DNA of 64,000 bases, taken from positions 186,001 to 250,000 of the forward strand of contig NZ_FOXK01000009.1 in the NCBI RefSeq assembly GCF_900115695.1. The letters run 5' to 3'. How positions within the stretch are numbered: position 1 is the stretch's first letter; each line of letters starts with the position of its first letter. Position numbers and translations under genes: made by a program. Shown here in pieces: positions 1-7,501 of the stretch. The notes beneath the pieces were generated by a model. It was not told where the DNA came from. It did not search any database and saw only the letters and a list, made by a program, of their open reading frames with translations. This DNA comes from Ectopseudomonas toyotomiensis (GTDB lineage: Bacteria > Pseudomonadota > Gammaproteobacteria > Pseudomonadales > Pseudomonadaceae).

Positions 1-77
1 TGCAGCGCATCAGCGTCAACAGCCCTGCCCGTCCACCTGTCACGCCACCGCGTCCGACCCCAAGACCTGCGAACTGA
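1..77 (+). CDS. C-terminal end of an upstream protein (partial)
   Basis: An open frame enters at the window edge and stops at TGA 75-77, six bases before the next ATG. The visible tail is about 24 residues, rich in proline and arginine, and resembles the low-complexity ends of secreted Pseudomonas proteins. Pseudomonas often carries two DUF4124 genes in tandem ahead of ntrB, so this may be the end of a paralogue of the next gene. That is inferred from position only; no domain is visible. The close spacing suggests cotranscription with the DUF4124 gene. Confidence 0.4.
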   Translation, partial: QRISVNSPARPPVTPPRPTPRPAN

Positions 78-82
78 TCACG

Positions 83-700
83 ATGCGTACACTGCTGCTC
101 TGCCTGCTGTTCATCACCCAAGCAGCTTCGGCTCAGGTCTATACCTATATCGATGCTGAAGGTAACCGCGTTTTCACTGACAAACCGCGCAGCAGCAATG
201 CCGAACGGGTGATGCTCGCGCCATCCAACAACGCGCAAATGAGCCAGCCCCAACCCACGGTGCGCATGGCCCCGCCACCTGCGGTAAGCAAACCGACCGT
301 GCACTATCAGGTGCTGCGCATTCTCGTGCCGGAGCCGGACGCCTCGATCCATAACGGTTCCGGCGACATGATCGTCACCCTCAACAGCGAGCCGGGCCTG
401 CTGCCCGGCCACAGCTATCGGTTGCTGCTTGATGGCGAGCCCCAGGGTGAGACAAGCCGCAGCCCGGTCTTCTCCCTGCAGCACGTCGACCGCGGTACGC
501 ACCAACTGGTGGCAGAAATCATCGACTCCGCTGGGCTCATCGTCGAACGCACGCCAGCACAGCCCTTCCACATGCACCGCATGACCCTGGCGCAGAAGCG
601 CAAGATCAATCCGTGCAAGAAGGATGAATACGGCGTTCGCCCCGAATGCCCGCTGAAAGACAAACCCAAGGAAGAGGTCAGCATCCTTCCCTTCTTCTGA
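83..700 (+). CDS. DUF4124 domain-containing secreted protein
   Basis: This 205-residue protein has an N-terminal signal peptide (hydrophobic residues about 3-17, cleavage likely after Ala-Ser-Ala) followed by a DUF4124 module (about 18-45) with the typical pattern of Val-Tyr-Thr-Tyr, an Asp-x-x-Gly-Asn turn and a Phe-Thr-Asp-Lys-Pro end. The rest is proline-rich (about 55-75) and then a beta-rich region of unknown function. The family is periplasmic or envelope-associated and has no established biochemical role. It sits just upstream of ntrB/ntrC, a position I recall as common in Pseudomonas, but no functional link to nitrogen control is known. The ATG at 83 is the only start that gives a full signal peptide. 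Confidence 0.8.
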   Translation: MRTLLLCLLFITQAASAQVYTYIDAEGNRVFTDKPRSSNAERVMLAPSNNAQMSQPQPTVRMAPPPAVSKPTVHYQVLRILVPEPDASIHNGSGDMIVTLNSEPGLLPGHSYRLLLDGEPQGETSRSPVFSLQHVDRGTHQLVAEIIDSAGLIVERTPAQPFHMHRMTLAQKRKINPCKKDEYGVRPECPLKDKPKEEVSILPFF

Positions 701-707
701 ATTCGAT

Positions 708-724
708 CGCACCTTAATGGTGCA
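708..724. promoter_or_regulatory. candidate NtrC binding site upstream of ntrB
   Basis: The 17-base CGCACC-TTAAT-GGTGCA differs at one position from the NtrC palindrome TGCACC-N5-GGTGCA. It lies 118 bases upstream of the sigma-54 promoter candidate at 842-857, a usual enhancer distance. It fits autoregulation of ntrBC. The same bases could form a 5-bp hairpin after the DUF4124 gene, but there is no T tract. Confidence 0.55.
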
Positions 725-841
725 ATCTAGCGCACCACCTCCTAAGCTCTCCCTGTTTTGGGTCGCTTTTCCCCGCCCTGCTTCACCGCAGCACCACCAA
801 AACCTGGCAGACCGCACAAATAATGCGTCTTTTCGGGGCCT

Positions 842-857
842 TGGTTTGCTTCTTGCA
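842..857 (+). promoter_or_regulatory. candidate sigma-54 (-24/-12) promoter of ntrBC
   Basis: TGGTTT-GCTTC-TTGCA has the invariant GG (843-844) and GC (855-856) dinucleotides exactly 10 bases apart. The expected transcription start would be near 868, about 20 bases before the ntrB ATG at 889. The -24 half departs from the TGGCAC consensus, so strength is uncertain. Confidence 0.45.
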
Positions 858-888
858 TTTTCCTGCCCATTGCCGGAAAGCACTGCCT

Positions 889-1977
889 ATGACCATCAAT
901 GACGCGCTGCACCGCCTGCTACTCGACAACCTGACCACCGCTACCCTGCTGCTCAACAGCCAGCTGTGCCTTGAGTACATGAACCCGGCGGCGGAAATGC
1001 TCCTGGCCGTCAGCGGCCAGCGCAGCCATGGTCAGTTCATCAGCGACCTGTTCACCGAATCGCCAGAGGCGCTGTCGTCGCTGCGCCAGGCGGTGGAGCA
1101 GGCACATCCGTTCAACAAGCGTGAAGCCGTACTGACCTCGGTCACTGGCCAGACGCTGACCGTGGACTACGCCGTCACCCCACTGTTCAGCAAGGGCGAA
1201 ACCCTGCTGCTGCTGGAGGTGCACCCGCGTGATCGCCTGCTGCGCATCACCAAGGAAGAGGCGCAGCTGTCCAAGCAGGAAACCACCAAACTGCTGGTGC
1301 GCGGCCTGGCCCACGAAATCAAGAATCCACTCGGCGGCATTCGCGGCGCAGCACAACTGCTGTCGCGCGAACTGCCCAACGAAGAGCTCAAGGACTACAC
1401 CAACGTCATCATCGAAGAGGCCGACCGCCTGCGTAACCTGGTCGACCGCATGCTCGGTTCGAACAAGTTGCCGTCGCTGGCCATGACCAACGTGCACGAG
1501 GTGCTCGAGCGCGTTGCCAACCTGATCGAAGCGGAAAGCCAGGGCAGCATCACTTTGGTGCGCGATTACGACCCGAGCATTCCGGATCTGCTGATCGACC
1601 GCGAGCAGATGATCCAGGCCGTGCTCAATATCGTGCGTAACGCCATGCAGGCCATCGCCGGGCAGAAGCACGACATGGGCCTCGGGCGCATCAGCCTGCG
1701 TACCCGCACCCTGCGCCAGTTCACCATCGGCCACACTCGCCACCGCCTGGTGGTCAAGGTCGAGATTATCGACAACGGCCCCGGCATCCCGCCTGAGCTG
1801 CAGGAAACCATCTTCTATCCCATGGTCAGCGGGCGTGCCGACGGCACCGGCCTGGGCCTGGCCATCACCCAGAACATCATCAGTCAGCACCAGGGCCTGA
1901 TCGAGTGCGAGAGCTATCCCGGCCACACCGTATTCTCGATCTTCCTACCGCTGGAACAAGGAGCGCCCACGCCATGA
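889..1977 (+). CDS. ntrB: nitrogen regulation sensor histidine kinase NtrB
   Basis: A cytoplasmic histidine kinase/phosphatase of 362 residues that controls NtrC in response to nitrogen status, normally through the PII protein. A PAS-like sensor region covers about residues 5-115. The H-box reads Gly-Leu-Ala-His-Glu-Ile-Lys-Asn-Pro with the phospho-accepting His at 142. The N-box (Asn-Ile-Val-Arg-Asn-Ala), the Asp-Asn-Gly-Pro-Gly G1 box and the Gly-Thr-Gly-Leu-Gly-Leu G2 box follow. There are no membrane segments, as expected for NtrB. The start at 889 was chosen over an in-frame ATG at 823 because the conserved NtrB N terminus begins there and the upstream start would cover the promoter candidate. 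Its stop overlaps the ntrC start (ATGA), so the two are translationally coupled. Confidence 0.95.
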   Translation: MTINDALHRLLLDNLTTATLLLNSQLCLEYMNPAAEMLLAVSGQRSHGQFISDLFTESPEALSSLRQAVEQAHPFNKREAVLTSVTGQTLTVDYAVTPLFSKGETLLLLEVHPRDRLLRITKEEAQLSKQETTKLLVRGLAHEIKNPLGGIRGAAQLLSRELPNEELKDYTNVIIEEADRLRNLVDRMLGSNKLPSLAMTNVHEVLERVANLIEAESQGSITLVRDYDPSIPDLLIDREQMIQAVLNIVRNAMQAIAGQKHDMGLGRISLRTRTLRQFTIGHTRHRLVVKVEIIDNGPGIPPELQETIFYPMVSGRADGTGLGLAITQNIISQHQGLIECESYPGHTVFSIFLPLEQGAPTP

Positions 1978-3407
1978 GCCGCAGTGAAACCGTCTGGATT
2001 GTCGACGACGATCGTTCCATCCGCTGGGTACTGGAAAAGGCCCTGCAACAGGAAGGCATGACCACCCAGAGTTTCGACAGTGCAGACGGTGTACTCGCCC
2101 GCCTGACCCGCCAGCAGCCGGACGTGATCATCTCCGACATCCGCATGCCCGGCGCCAGCGGCCTCGACCTGCTGGCCCGCATCCGCGAACTGTACCCGCG
2201 CCTGCCGGTGATCATCATGACCGCGCATTCGGACCTGGACAGCGCGGTAGCCAGCTACCAGGGCGGTGCCTTCGAATACCTGCCCAAGCCGTTCGACGTC
2301 GACGAGGCCGTCTCGCTGGTCAAGCGCGCCTTCCAGCACGCCCAGGAACAACAAAGCCTGGCCGCGCCCGCTGCACAGGCGCGCACCCCGGAAATCATCG
2401 GCGAGGCGCCGGCGATGCAGGAGGTGTTCCGCGCTATCGGCCGCTTGAGCCATTCCAATATCACCGTGCTGATCAACGGCGAATCCGGCACGGGCAAAGA
2501 GCTGGTGGCGCACGCCCTGCACCGCCATAGCCCACGCGCAGCAGCGCCGTTCATTGCCCTGAACATGGCGGCAATTCCCAAGGACCTGATGGAGTCCGAG
2601 CTGTTCGGCCACGAGAAAGGCGCCTTCACCGGCGCGGCCAACCAGCGCCGCGGGCGCTTCGAGCAGGCCGATGGCGGCACCCTGTTCCTCGACGAAATCG
2701 GCGACATGCCGGCCGACACCCAGACGCGCCTGCTGCGCGTACTGGCCGATGGCGAGTTCTACCGCGTCGGTGGCCACACCCCGGTGAAGGTTGACGTGCG
2801 CATCATCGCCGCCACCCACCAGAACCTGGAAACCCTGGTACAGGCCGGCAAGTTCCGTGAAGACCTGTTCCACCGCCTCAATGTCATTCGTATCCACATT
2901 CCGCGCCTGGCCGACCGCCGCGAGGACATCCCTACCCTGGCTCATCACTTCCTCGCCCGCGCCGCGCAGGAACTGTCGGTAGAACCCAAGCTGCTCAAGA
3001 GCGAAACCGAGGATTACCTCAAGCACCTGCCTTGGCCGGGTAACGTGCGCCAGTTGGAGAACACCTGCCGCTGGATCACCGTCATGGCCTCAGGCCGTGA
3101 GGTGCATGTCGACGACCTGCCACCGGAGCTGCTGACCCAGCCGCAGGACGCCGCACCAGTGACCAACTGGGAGCAGGCGCTGCGCCTATGGGCCGACCAG
3201 GCCCTGGCACGCGGCCAGTCCAACCTGCTCGACAGCGCCGTGCCGGCCTTCGAGCGCATCATGATCGAGACCGCGCTCAAGCACACTGCTGGCCGCCGCC
3301 GCGACGCCGCCCTGCTGCTGGGTTGGGGTCGCAACACCCTGACGCGCAAGATCAAGGAGCTGGGCATGAAGGTCGACGGCGGGGATGACGACGACAGCGA
3401 CGACTGA
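1974..3407 (+). CDS. ntrC: nitrogen regulation response regulator NtrC
   Basis: A sigma-54-dependent enhancer-binding activator of 477 residues. The receiver domain (about 1-120) has its acidic pocket at Asp11-Asp13 and the phospho-accepting Asp at 55 (Ile-Ser-Asp-Ile-Arg-Met-Pro). The AAA+ domain (about 140-370) shows Walker A Gly-Glu-Ser-Gly-Thr-Gly-Lys-Glu, the GAFTGA sigma-54 contact loop and a Walker B Leu-Phe-Leu-Asp-Glu. A Fis-type helix-turn-helix ends the protein, with an unusual run of Asp and Ser as the last residues. The start at 1974 overlaps the ntrB stop and gives the standard N terminus. Phosphorylated NtrC activates nitrogen assimilation genes. Two sigma-54 promoter candidates in this window (842 and 49543) are potential targets. 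Confidence 0.96.
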   Translation: MSRSETVWIVDDDRSIRWVLEKALQQEGMTTQSFDSADGVLARLTRQQPDVIISDIRMPGASGLDLLARIRELYPRLPVIIMTAHSDLDSAVASYQGGAFEYLPKPFDVDEAVSLVKRAFQHAQEQQSLAAPAAQARTPEIIGEAPAMQEVFRAIGRLSHSNITVLINGESGTGKELVAHALHRHSPRAAAPFIALNMAAIPKDLMESELFGHEKGAFTGAANQRRGRFEQADGGTLFLDEIGDMPADTQTRLLRVLADGEFYRVGGHTPVKVDVRIIAATHQNLETLVQAGKFREDLFHRLNVIRIHIPRLADRREDIPTLAHHFLARAAQELSVEPKLLKSETEDYLKHLPWPGNVRQLENTCRWITVMASGREVHVDDLPPELLTQPQDAAPVTNWEQALRLWADQALARGQSNLLDSAVPAFERIMIETALKHTAGRRRDAALLLGWGRNTLTRKIKELGMKVDGGDDDDSDD

Positions 3408-3424
3408 TCCCGCCAGCATTACGA

Positions 3425-3452
3425 AAAAGGGCATCCCATGGGATGCCCTTTT
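3425..3452. terminator. terminator after ntrBC
   Basis: A perfect 28-base palindrome (AAAAGGGCATCCC and its complement) begins 18 bases after the ntrC stop. The T-rich end makes it a good intrinsic terminator on the plus strand, and its A-rich start makes it usable from the other side too. Confidence 0.85.
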
Positions 3453-3458
3453 CATTTC

Positions 3459-3593
3459 CCCGGGTTGCATCCGGGCTACGACGCTTGTCTCCCCTCTCCC
3501 GCTTGCGGGAGAGGGGCCGGGGGAGAAGGTCTATCCGGTAACACCGAATCGAATCGCCTGAACCACCCTCCCCCATAAATGGGAGAGGGGGCA
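3459..3593. repeat. intergenic REP-like palindromes
   Basis: The spacer carries a GCATCCGGGCTACG unit (3467-3480), a 26-base palindrome CCCCTCTCCC-N6-GGGAGAGGGG (3491-3516) and an inverted second copy (CCTCCCCC-ATAAAT-GGGAGAGG, about 3566-3588). The same palindrome recurs at 51904-51929 and the first unit at 43278-43290, so these are dispersed repeats and not gene-specific signals. No coding potential is seen here. Confidence 0.7.
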
Positions 3594-3619
3594 GATCGTG
3601 CAAATCACTTGCCTCTGAC

Positions 3620-4018
3620 TCAACCGCGCTGCGCGTTCTTGATCGAGATCTGCGTATTGAGCGTCCAGAAGTCGTAGAGCACGCCGATCAGGAACAGGCC
3701 GCCGGTGAACAGATAGATGATCCCGGTGATCCACTTGCCCTGGTACATGCGGTGCACACCGAACACACCGAGGAAGGTCAGCAGTATCCAAGCCACGTTG
3801 TAGTCGGTATCGCCGGCGGTAAAACGCAGGTCGGCCTCGCGATCCATCGAAGGAATCAGAAACAGATCGATGATCCAGCCGATGAAGAACAATCCCAGGG
3901 TGAAGAACCAGATGGTGCCGGTGACCGGCTTACCATAGTAGAAGCGGTGGGAACCGAGAAAACCGAAGATCCACAGCAGGTAACCAATCAGCTTGCTGTG
4001 CGTATCCTGTCGTTGCAT
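3620..4018 (-). CDS. TM2 domain-containing membrane protein
   Basis: A predicted inner-membrane protein of 132 residues. It contains two TM2-type hairpins: Gly-Tyr-Leu-Leu-Trp-x-Phe-Gly-Phe-Leu-Gly-x-His-Arg-Phe-Tyr followed by a second membrane helix with Trp-Ile-Ile-Asp-Leu-Phe, then a repeat of the pattern nearer the C terminus (Gly-Val-His-Arg-Met-Tyr). This is about double the single TM2 unit. The ATG at 4018 has an AAGGAG ribosome site directly upstream; a further 27 codons open upstream but lack one. The function of bacterial TM2 proteins is not established. It is transcribed away from the SOS-box gene at 4165. Confidence 0.8.
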   Translation of the reverse strand: MQRQDTHSKLIGYLLWIFGFLGSHRFYYGKPVTGTIWFFTLGLFFIGWIIDLFLIPSMDREADLRFTAGDTDYNVAWILLTFLGVFGVHRMYQGKWITGIIYLFTGGLFLIGVLYDFWTLNTQISIKNAQRG

Positions 4019-4106
4019 GGCGAACTCCTTGTGCGAGATGCAGCTATGACGCTGCGCTCCTAGTGAAGGTTTCATCTGCAATGAGGCAGCGCAATACAAG
4101 AATGGC

Positions 4107-4133
4107 TTGATAGCTGTACGACGCCCATATACT
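4107..4133 (+). promoter_or_regulatory. candidate sigma-70 promoter of the radical SAM gene
   Basis: TTGATA (4107-4112) and TATACT (4128-4133) are separated by 15 bases, slightly short. The -10 hexamer overlaps the first bases of the LexA box at 4132, a typical repression geometry. The transcription start would be near 4140, leaving a leader of about 25 bases with no strong Shine-Dalgarno. Confidence 0.5.
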
Positions 4134-4147
4134 GTATAAAAAAACAG
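4132..4147. promoter_or_regulatory. LexA (SOS) box
   Basis: CTGTATAAAAAAACAG fits the gamma-proteobacterial LexA operator CTG-N10-CAG, with the AT-rich centre typical of functional boxes. It lies between the -10 hexamer and the ATG at 4165, so bound LexA would block transcription of the radical SAM/DUF4130 pair. Confidence 0.8.
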
Positions 4148-4164
4148 TACAGATATCGACTGCC

Positions 4165-5376
4165 ATGCAACTGATCGAAAAGCTCACCATCCTCGCCGAC
4201 GCCGCCAAGTACGACGCCTCCTGCGCCAGCAGCGGCGCACCCAAGCGCAGCTCCAAGGGCAAGGACGGCATTGGTTCGACCAATGGCATGGGCATCTGCC
4301 ACAGCTACACGCCGGACGGTCGCTGCGTGGCATTGCTTAAGATCCTGCTGACCAACTTCTGCCTGTACGACTGCCAGTACTGCATCAACCGACGCTCCAG
4401 CGACGTGCCGCGTGCGCGTTTCACGCCCGAGGAAGTGGTGACGCTGACCTTGGACTTCTACAAGCGCAACTGCATCAGCGGCCTGTTCCTAAGCTCCGGC
4501 ATCATCCGCTCGGCCGACTACACCATGGAGCAGTTGATTCGCGTCGCTAAGCTGCTGCGCCAGGAGCACCAGTTCCGTGGCTACATTCATCTGAAGACCA
4601 TCCCCGATGCCGCGCCGGAACTGATCGCGGAGGCCGGGCTGTACGCCGATCGCCTCAGCGTCAATATCGAGCTGCCGACCGAGACCAGCCTGGTGCGCCT
4701 GGCGCCGGAAAAGAACGTCGGCAGCATTCACCAGGCCATGCACAACATTCATCTCGGCGAGCGCGAGGCCAAGGAAGAACGCCGCGCACCACGTTTCGCC
4801 CCGGCCGGGCAAAGCACGCAGATGATCGTCGGCGCCGATGCCACTGATGACAGCACCATCCTGCACAACGCACAGAGCCTGTATCAGGGCTATCGCCTGC
4901 GCCGCGTCTATTACTCGGCCTTCAGCCCCATCCCGCAGAGTCCGAAGACCGTGCCGTTCGAGGCGCCACCGCTGCTGCGCGAGCACCGTCTGTACCAGGC
5001 TGACTTCCTCATGCGCGGCTACGGCTTCAGCGCCACGGAGCTGCTGGCCGGCCCCGGCAACCTGGCACTGGATATCGACCCCAAGCTGGCCTGGGCCCTG
5101 GCCAATCGCGAGCAGTTTCCGGTGGACCTGAACCGCGCCGACGAGTCGCTGATCGCCCGCGTGCCCGGCATCGGCGTGCTCAGCGCCAGGCGCCTGAGCG
5201 CGCTGCGGCGTGAACGGCGCATCCGCTACGAGGACCTGACCCGCCTGCGCTGCGTGCTGGAAAAGGCCAAGCCCTTCATCGTCACCCAGGACTACCGACC
5301 GCCGCGGGCCGAACACGAGTCCGTGGTGCTGCGCCAGCAGTTGCGCGACACCCCGGCGCAGATGGCGTTGTGGTGA
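4165..5376 (+). CDS. putative DNA modification/repair radical SAM protein (TIGR03916-like)
   Basis: A radical SAM enzyme of 403 residues. The [4Fe-4S]/SAM motif Cys-x3-Cys-x2-Cys is at Cys66, Cys70 and Cys73, and further cysteines at 20, 45 and 54 may bind a second metal or structural site. The C-terminal third carries a helix-hairpin-helix signature (Val-Pro-Gly-Ile-Gly followed by Ser-Ala-Arg-Arg-Leu), a non-specific DNA-binding element. The length and order match a family named as a putative DNA modification/repair radical SAM protein, distantly related to spore photoproduct lyase, whose substrate is unknown to me. Control by a LexA box (4132-4147) supports a DNA damage role. It is coupled by stop-start overlap to the DUF4130 gene. 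Confidence 0.88.
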   Translation: MQLIEKLTILADAAKYDASCASSGAPKRSSKGKDGIGSTNGMGICHSYTPDGRCVALLKILLTNFCLYDCQYCINRRSSDVPRARFTPEEVVTLTLDFYKRNCISGLFLSSGIIRSADYTMEQLIRVAKLLRQEHQFRGYIHLKTIPDAAPELIAEAGLYADRLSVNIELPTETSLVRLAPEKNVGSIHQAMHNIHLGEREAKEERRAPRFAPAGQSTQMIVGADATDDSTILHNAQSLYQGYRLRRVYYSAFSPIPQSPKTVPFEAPPLLREHRLYQADFLMRGYGFSATELLAGPGNLALDIDPKLAWALANREQFPVDLNRADESLIARVPGIGVLSARRLSALRRERRIRYEDLTRLRCVLEKAKPFIVTQDYRPPRAEHESVVLRQQLRDTPAQMALW

Positions 5377-6263
5377 TGCACAGCCTGCGTTTCGACGGCA
5401 CCTTCGCCACCTGGCGCCAGGCCGCGCGCCGTGCCCTGCTGCAGGGCCTGGCACCGCACCAGTTGCAGTGGCTGGACGAAGAAGCGGCGCCTGGCCTGTT
5501 CGACCAGCCCGCCGAACGCGCGCCGGAGCCCAATGGCCGCCTGCGCGTCTCGCCCGAACTGCTGGAGCTGCTGGAGAGCGCTGCACAGTACCGTGGTGAG
5601 GAGCGCTGGAGCCTGCTCTACCGCGTGCTCTGGCGCTTCGTGCAGGGTGAGCGCAGCGCCGTGCTGGCCGGCGACCCCGACGGCAGCGAGCTGCATCGCC
5701 GGCTCAAGGCGGTGCGGCGCGAGGCCCATCACCTGCATGCTTTCGTGCGCTTTCAGCCGAGCAAGGCGCAAGGCGCGCCGGACTTCGTCGCCTGGTTCGA
5801 ACCGGCACACGACATCCTGGCCTCGGCCAGTGGTCACTTCGCCGAACGCCTGGGCAAACACAGTTGGCTGATCGCAACGCCGCGCGACGGCGTGTACTGG
5901 GATGGCCAACACCTGCAGCACGAGCGCCGCTGCCCGGCGCAATGGCAAGCCTGGGCACAGCAGCCCGGGGATGACGGTCAGGCCCTGTGGCGAGCCTATT
6001 ACGGCAGCACCTTCAACCCGGCGCGGCTTAACCGCACGGTAATGCAGCAACATCTGCCACTGAGATTCTGGAAGCACCTGCCAGAAGGCCCGCTGATTCC
6101 GCAACTGATGAGCGAAGCACGCGCCGGCGCGCAGCGCGATGGCCAGGCATTGGTGCTGGCCGGCAGGAAGGGCAAACGCATCGCCCAGATAAACGAAGGG
6201 GACGCAGCGCGTCCCCCGTCAGGCAGCGTCAGCGGAAGCGACGCCCCGGATCTTCCTCGCTGA
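5376..6263 (+). CDS. DUF4130 / TIGR03915-family DNA metabolism protein
   Basis: A 295-residue protein of the family that accompanies the TIGR03916 radical SAM proteins and is sometimes fused to a UdgX-like uracil-DNA glycosylase domain. No glycosylase module is visible here, so this is the stand-alone form. The N terminus has the typical Phe-Asp-Gly-Thr-Phe-x-x-Trp entry. Near residues 195-215 there is a Tyr-Tyr-Gly-Ser-Thr-Phe-Asn-Pro-Ala-Arg segment. The chemistry is not known; a role in handling the lesion processed by the radical SAM partner is inferred from pairing. I chose ATG 5376, which overlaps the upstream TGA (TGATG); GTG codons at 5370 and 5373 are alternatives. Its last 35 bases overlap the end of pilU on the other strand. 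Confidence 0.8.
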   Translation: MHSLRFDGTFATWRQAARRALLQGLAPHQLQWLDEEAAPGLFDQPAERAPEPNGRLRVSPELLELLESAAQYRGEERWSLLYRVLWRFVQGERSAVLAGDPDGSELHRRLKAVRREAHHLHAFVRFQPSKAQGAPDFVAWFEPAHDILASASGHFAERLGKHSWLIATPRDGVYWDGQHLQHERRCPAQWQAWAQQPGDDGQALWRAYYGSTFNPARLNRTVMQQHLPLRFWKHLPEGPLIPQLMSEARAGAQRDGQALVLAGRKGKRIAQINEGDAARPPSGSVSGSDAPDLPR

Positions 6264-7374
6264 CCTCCAGCGCCAGGCCCTGGGCCATGCTGGTCAGGTG
6301 ATCGCCATCGGTTTCCGAGCCGAGCTTGATCATCAGGCGCAGGTCGTTGGCCGAGTCGGCGTAGAGCAGCGCATCTTCGTAGGTGATCTCGCCCTGGGTG
6401 TAGAGGTTGTACAGCGCCTGGTCGAAGGTCTGCATGCCCTGCTCGGTGGAGCGTTTCATCAGGCCCTTGAGCTCGTGCACCTCGCCCTTGCGGATCAGGT
6501 CGGCGGCCAGCGGGGTGTTGATCAGCACCTCGATCACCGCACGACGGCCCTTGCCGTCCGGGGTGGGCACCAATTGCTGGGCGACGATGGCCTTGAGGTT
6601 GAGCGACAGGTCCATCCACACCTGGTTCTGCCGGTCGGCCGGGAAGAAGTTGATGATGCGGTCCAGCGCCTGGTTGGCGTTGTTGGCGTGCAGGGTGGCC
6701 AGGCACAGGTGGCCGGTTTCGGCGAAGGCCACGGCGTGGTCCATGGTCTCGCGGGTGCGCACCTCACCGATGAGGATCACGTCAGGCGCCTGACGCAGGG
6801 TGTTCTTCAGCGCCACTTCGAAGGACTCGGTATCGATGCCCACTTCACGCTGAGTGACGATGCAGCTCTGATGCTGGTGAATGTATTCGATCGGGTCTTC
6901 GATGGAGATGATGTGGCCACTGCTGTTCTTGTTGCGGTAGCCGATCATCGCCGCCAGCGAGGTGGACTTACCGGTACCGGTGGCACCGACGAACAGCACC
7001 AGACCGCGCTTGGTCAGCGCCAGCTTCTTGAGGATCTCCGGCAGCTTGAGGTCATCGATGGTGGGGATATTGGTCTCGATCCGGCGCAGCACCATGCCCA
7101 CCAGGTTGCGCTGGTAGAAGGCGCTGACGCGGAAACGACCGATGCCGCGGGCACTGATGGCGAAGTTGCACTCATGGTTCTCGGCAAAGTCGCGGCGTTG
7201 TGCCTCGTTCATCACACCCAATACGGTCTCGCGGGTCTGCTCCGGCGACATGGCATTCTTGGTCACCGGCATGATCTTGCCATTGACCTTCATCGACGGC
7301 GGTACGCCAGCGGTAATGAACAGATCGGAGCCGCCTTTTTCGACCATCAGGCGCAACAGTTTTTCGAATTCCAT
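6229..7374 (-). CDS. pilU: type IV pilus retraction ATPase PilU
   Basis: A hexameric AAA-type secretion ATPase paralogue of PilT, 381 residues, the usual PilU length. It has Walker A Gly-Ala-Thr-Gly-Thr-Gly-Lys-Ser, an Asp box (Ser-Ile-Glu-Asp-Pro-Ile-Glu), a Walker B-like Ile-Leu-Ile-Gly-Glu-Val-Arg and a His box around Thr-Gly-His-Leu-x-x-Ala-Thr-Leu-His. The long acidic C-terminal extension beyond PilT is characteristic of PilU. PilU works with PilT at the inner-membrane base of the pilus to power retraction under load. It lies 127 bases downstream of pilT in the same direction, with a REP doublet in the gap, and converges on the DUF4130 gene with a 35-base overlap. Confidence 0.96.
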   Translation of the reverse strand: MEFEKLLRLMVEKGGSDLFITAGVPPSMKVNGKIMPVTKNAMSPEQTRETVLGVMNEAQRRDFAENHECNFAISARGIGRFRVSAFYQRNLVGMVLRRIETNIPTIDDLKLPEILKKLALTKRGLVLFVGATGTGKSTSLAAMIGYRNKNSSGHIISIEDPIEYIHQHQSCIVTQREVGIDTESFEVALKNTLRQAPDVILIGEVRTRETMDHAVAFAETGHLCLATLHANNANQALDRIINFFPADRQNQVWMDLSLNLKAIVAQQLVPTPDGKGRRAVIEVLINTPLAADLIRKGEVHELKGLMKRSTEQGMQTFDQALYNLYTQGEITYEDALLYADSANDLRLMIKLGSETDGDHLTSMAQGLALEVSEEDPGRRFR

Positions 7375-7430
7375 CGTCGTTCTCGCAGCTTCGTGTGCAA
7401 TACCGTTCGGCAGCCATCTGCCGAATCATG

Positions 7431-7493
7431 GGAGCGAGCTCTGCCCGCGAACAGGGTGACGCCAAAAGCGTCGCGAGCAGGGCTCGCTCCTAC
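7431..7493. repeat. REP doublet between pilT and pilU
   Basis: Two inverted arms, GGAGCGAGCTCTGCCCGCGAA (with minor variation) at 7431-7451 and its near-complement at 7472-7490, enclose a short loop. It belongs to the TAGGAGCGG-type dispersed repeats also seen at 18063-18114 and 41002-41068. It could form a hairpin in the pilT-pilU transcript. Confidence 0.65.
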
Positions 7494-7501
7494 ACCTGTT
7501 C

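Noticed and set aside
721..737. second NtrC half-site next to 708-724
   Set aside because: TGCAAT-N5-GCACCA has the wrong symmetry for an NtrC palindrome; only the first site was kept.
919..1926. 335-codon open frame on the minus strand
   Set aside because: Antisense to ntrB and without family motifs.
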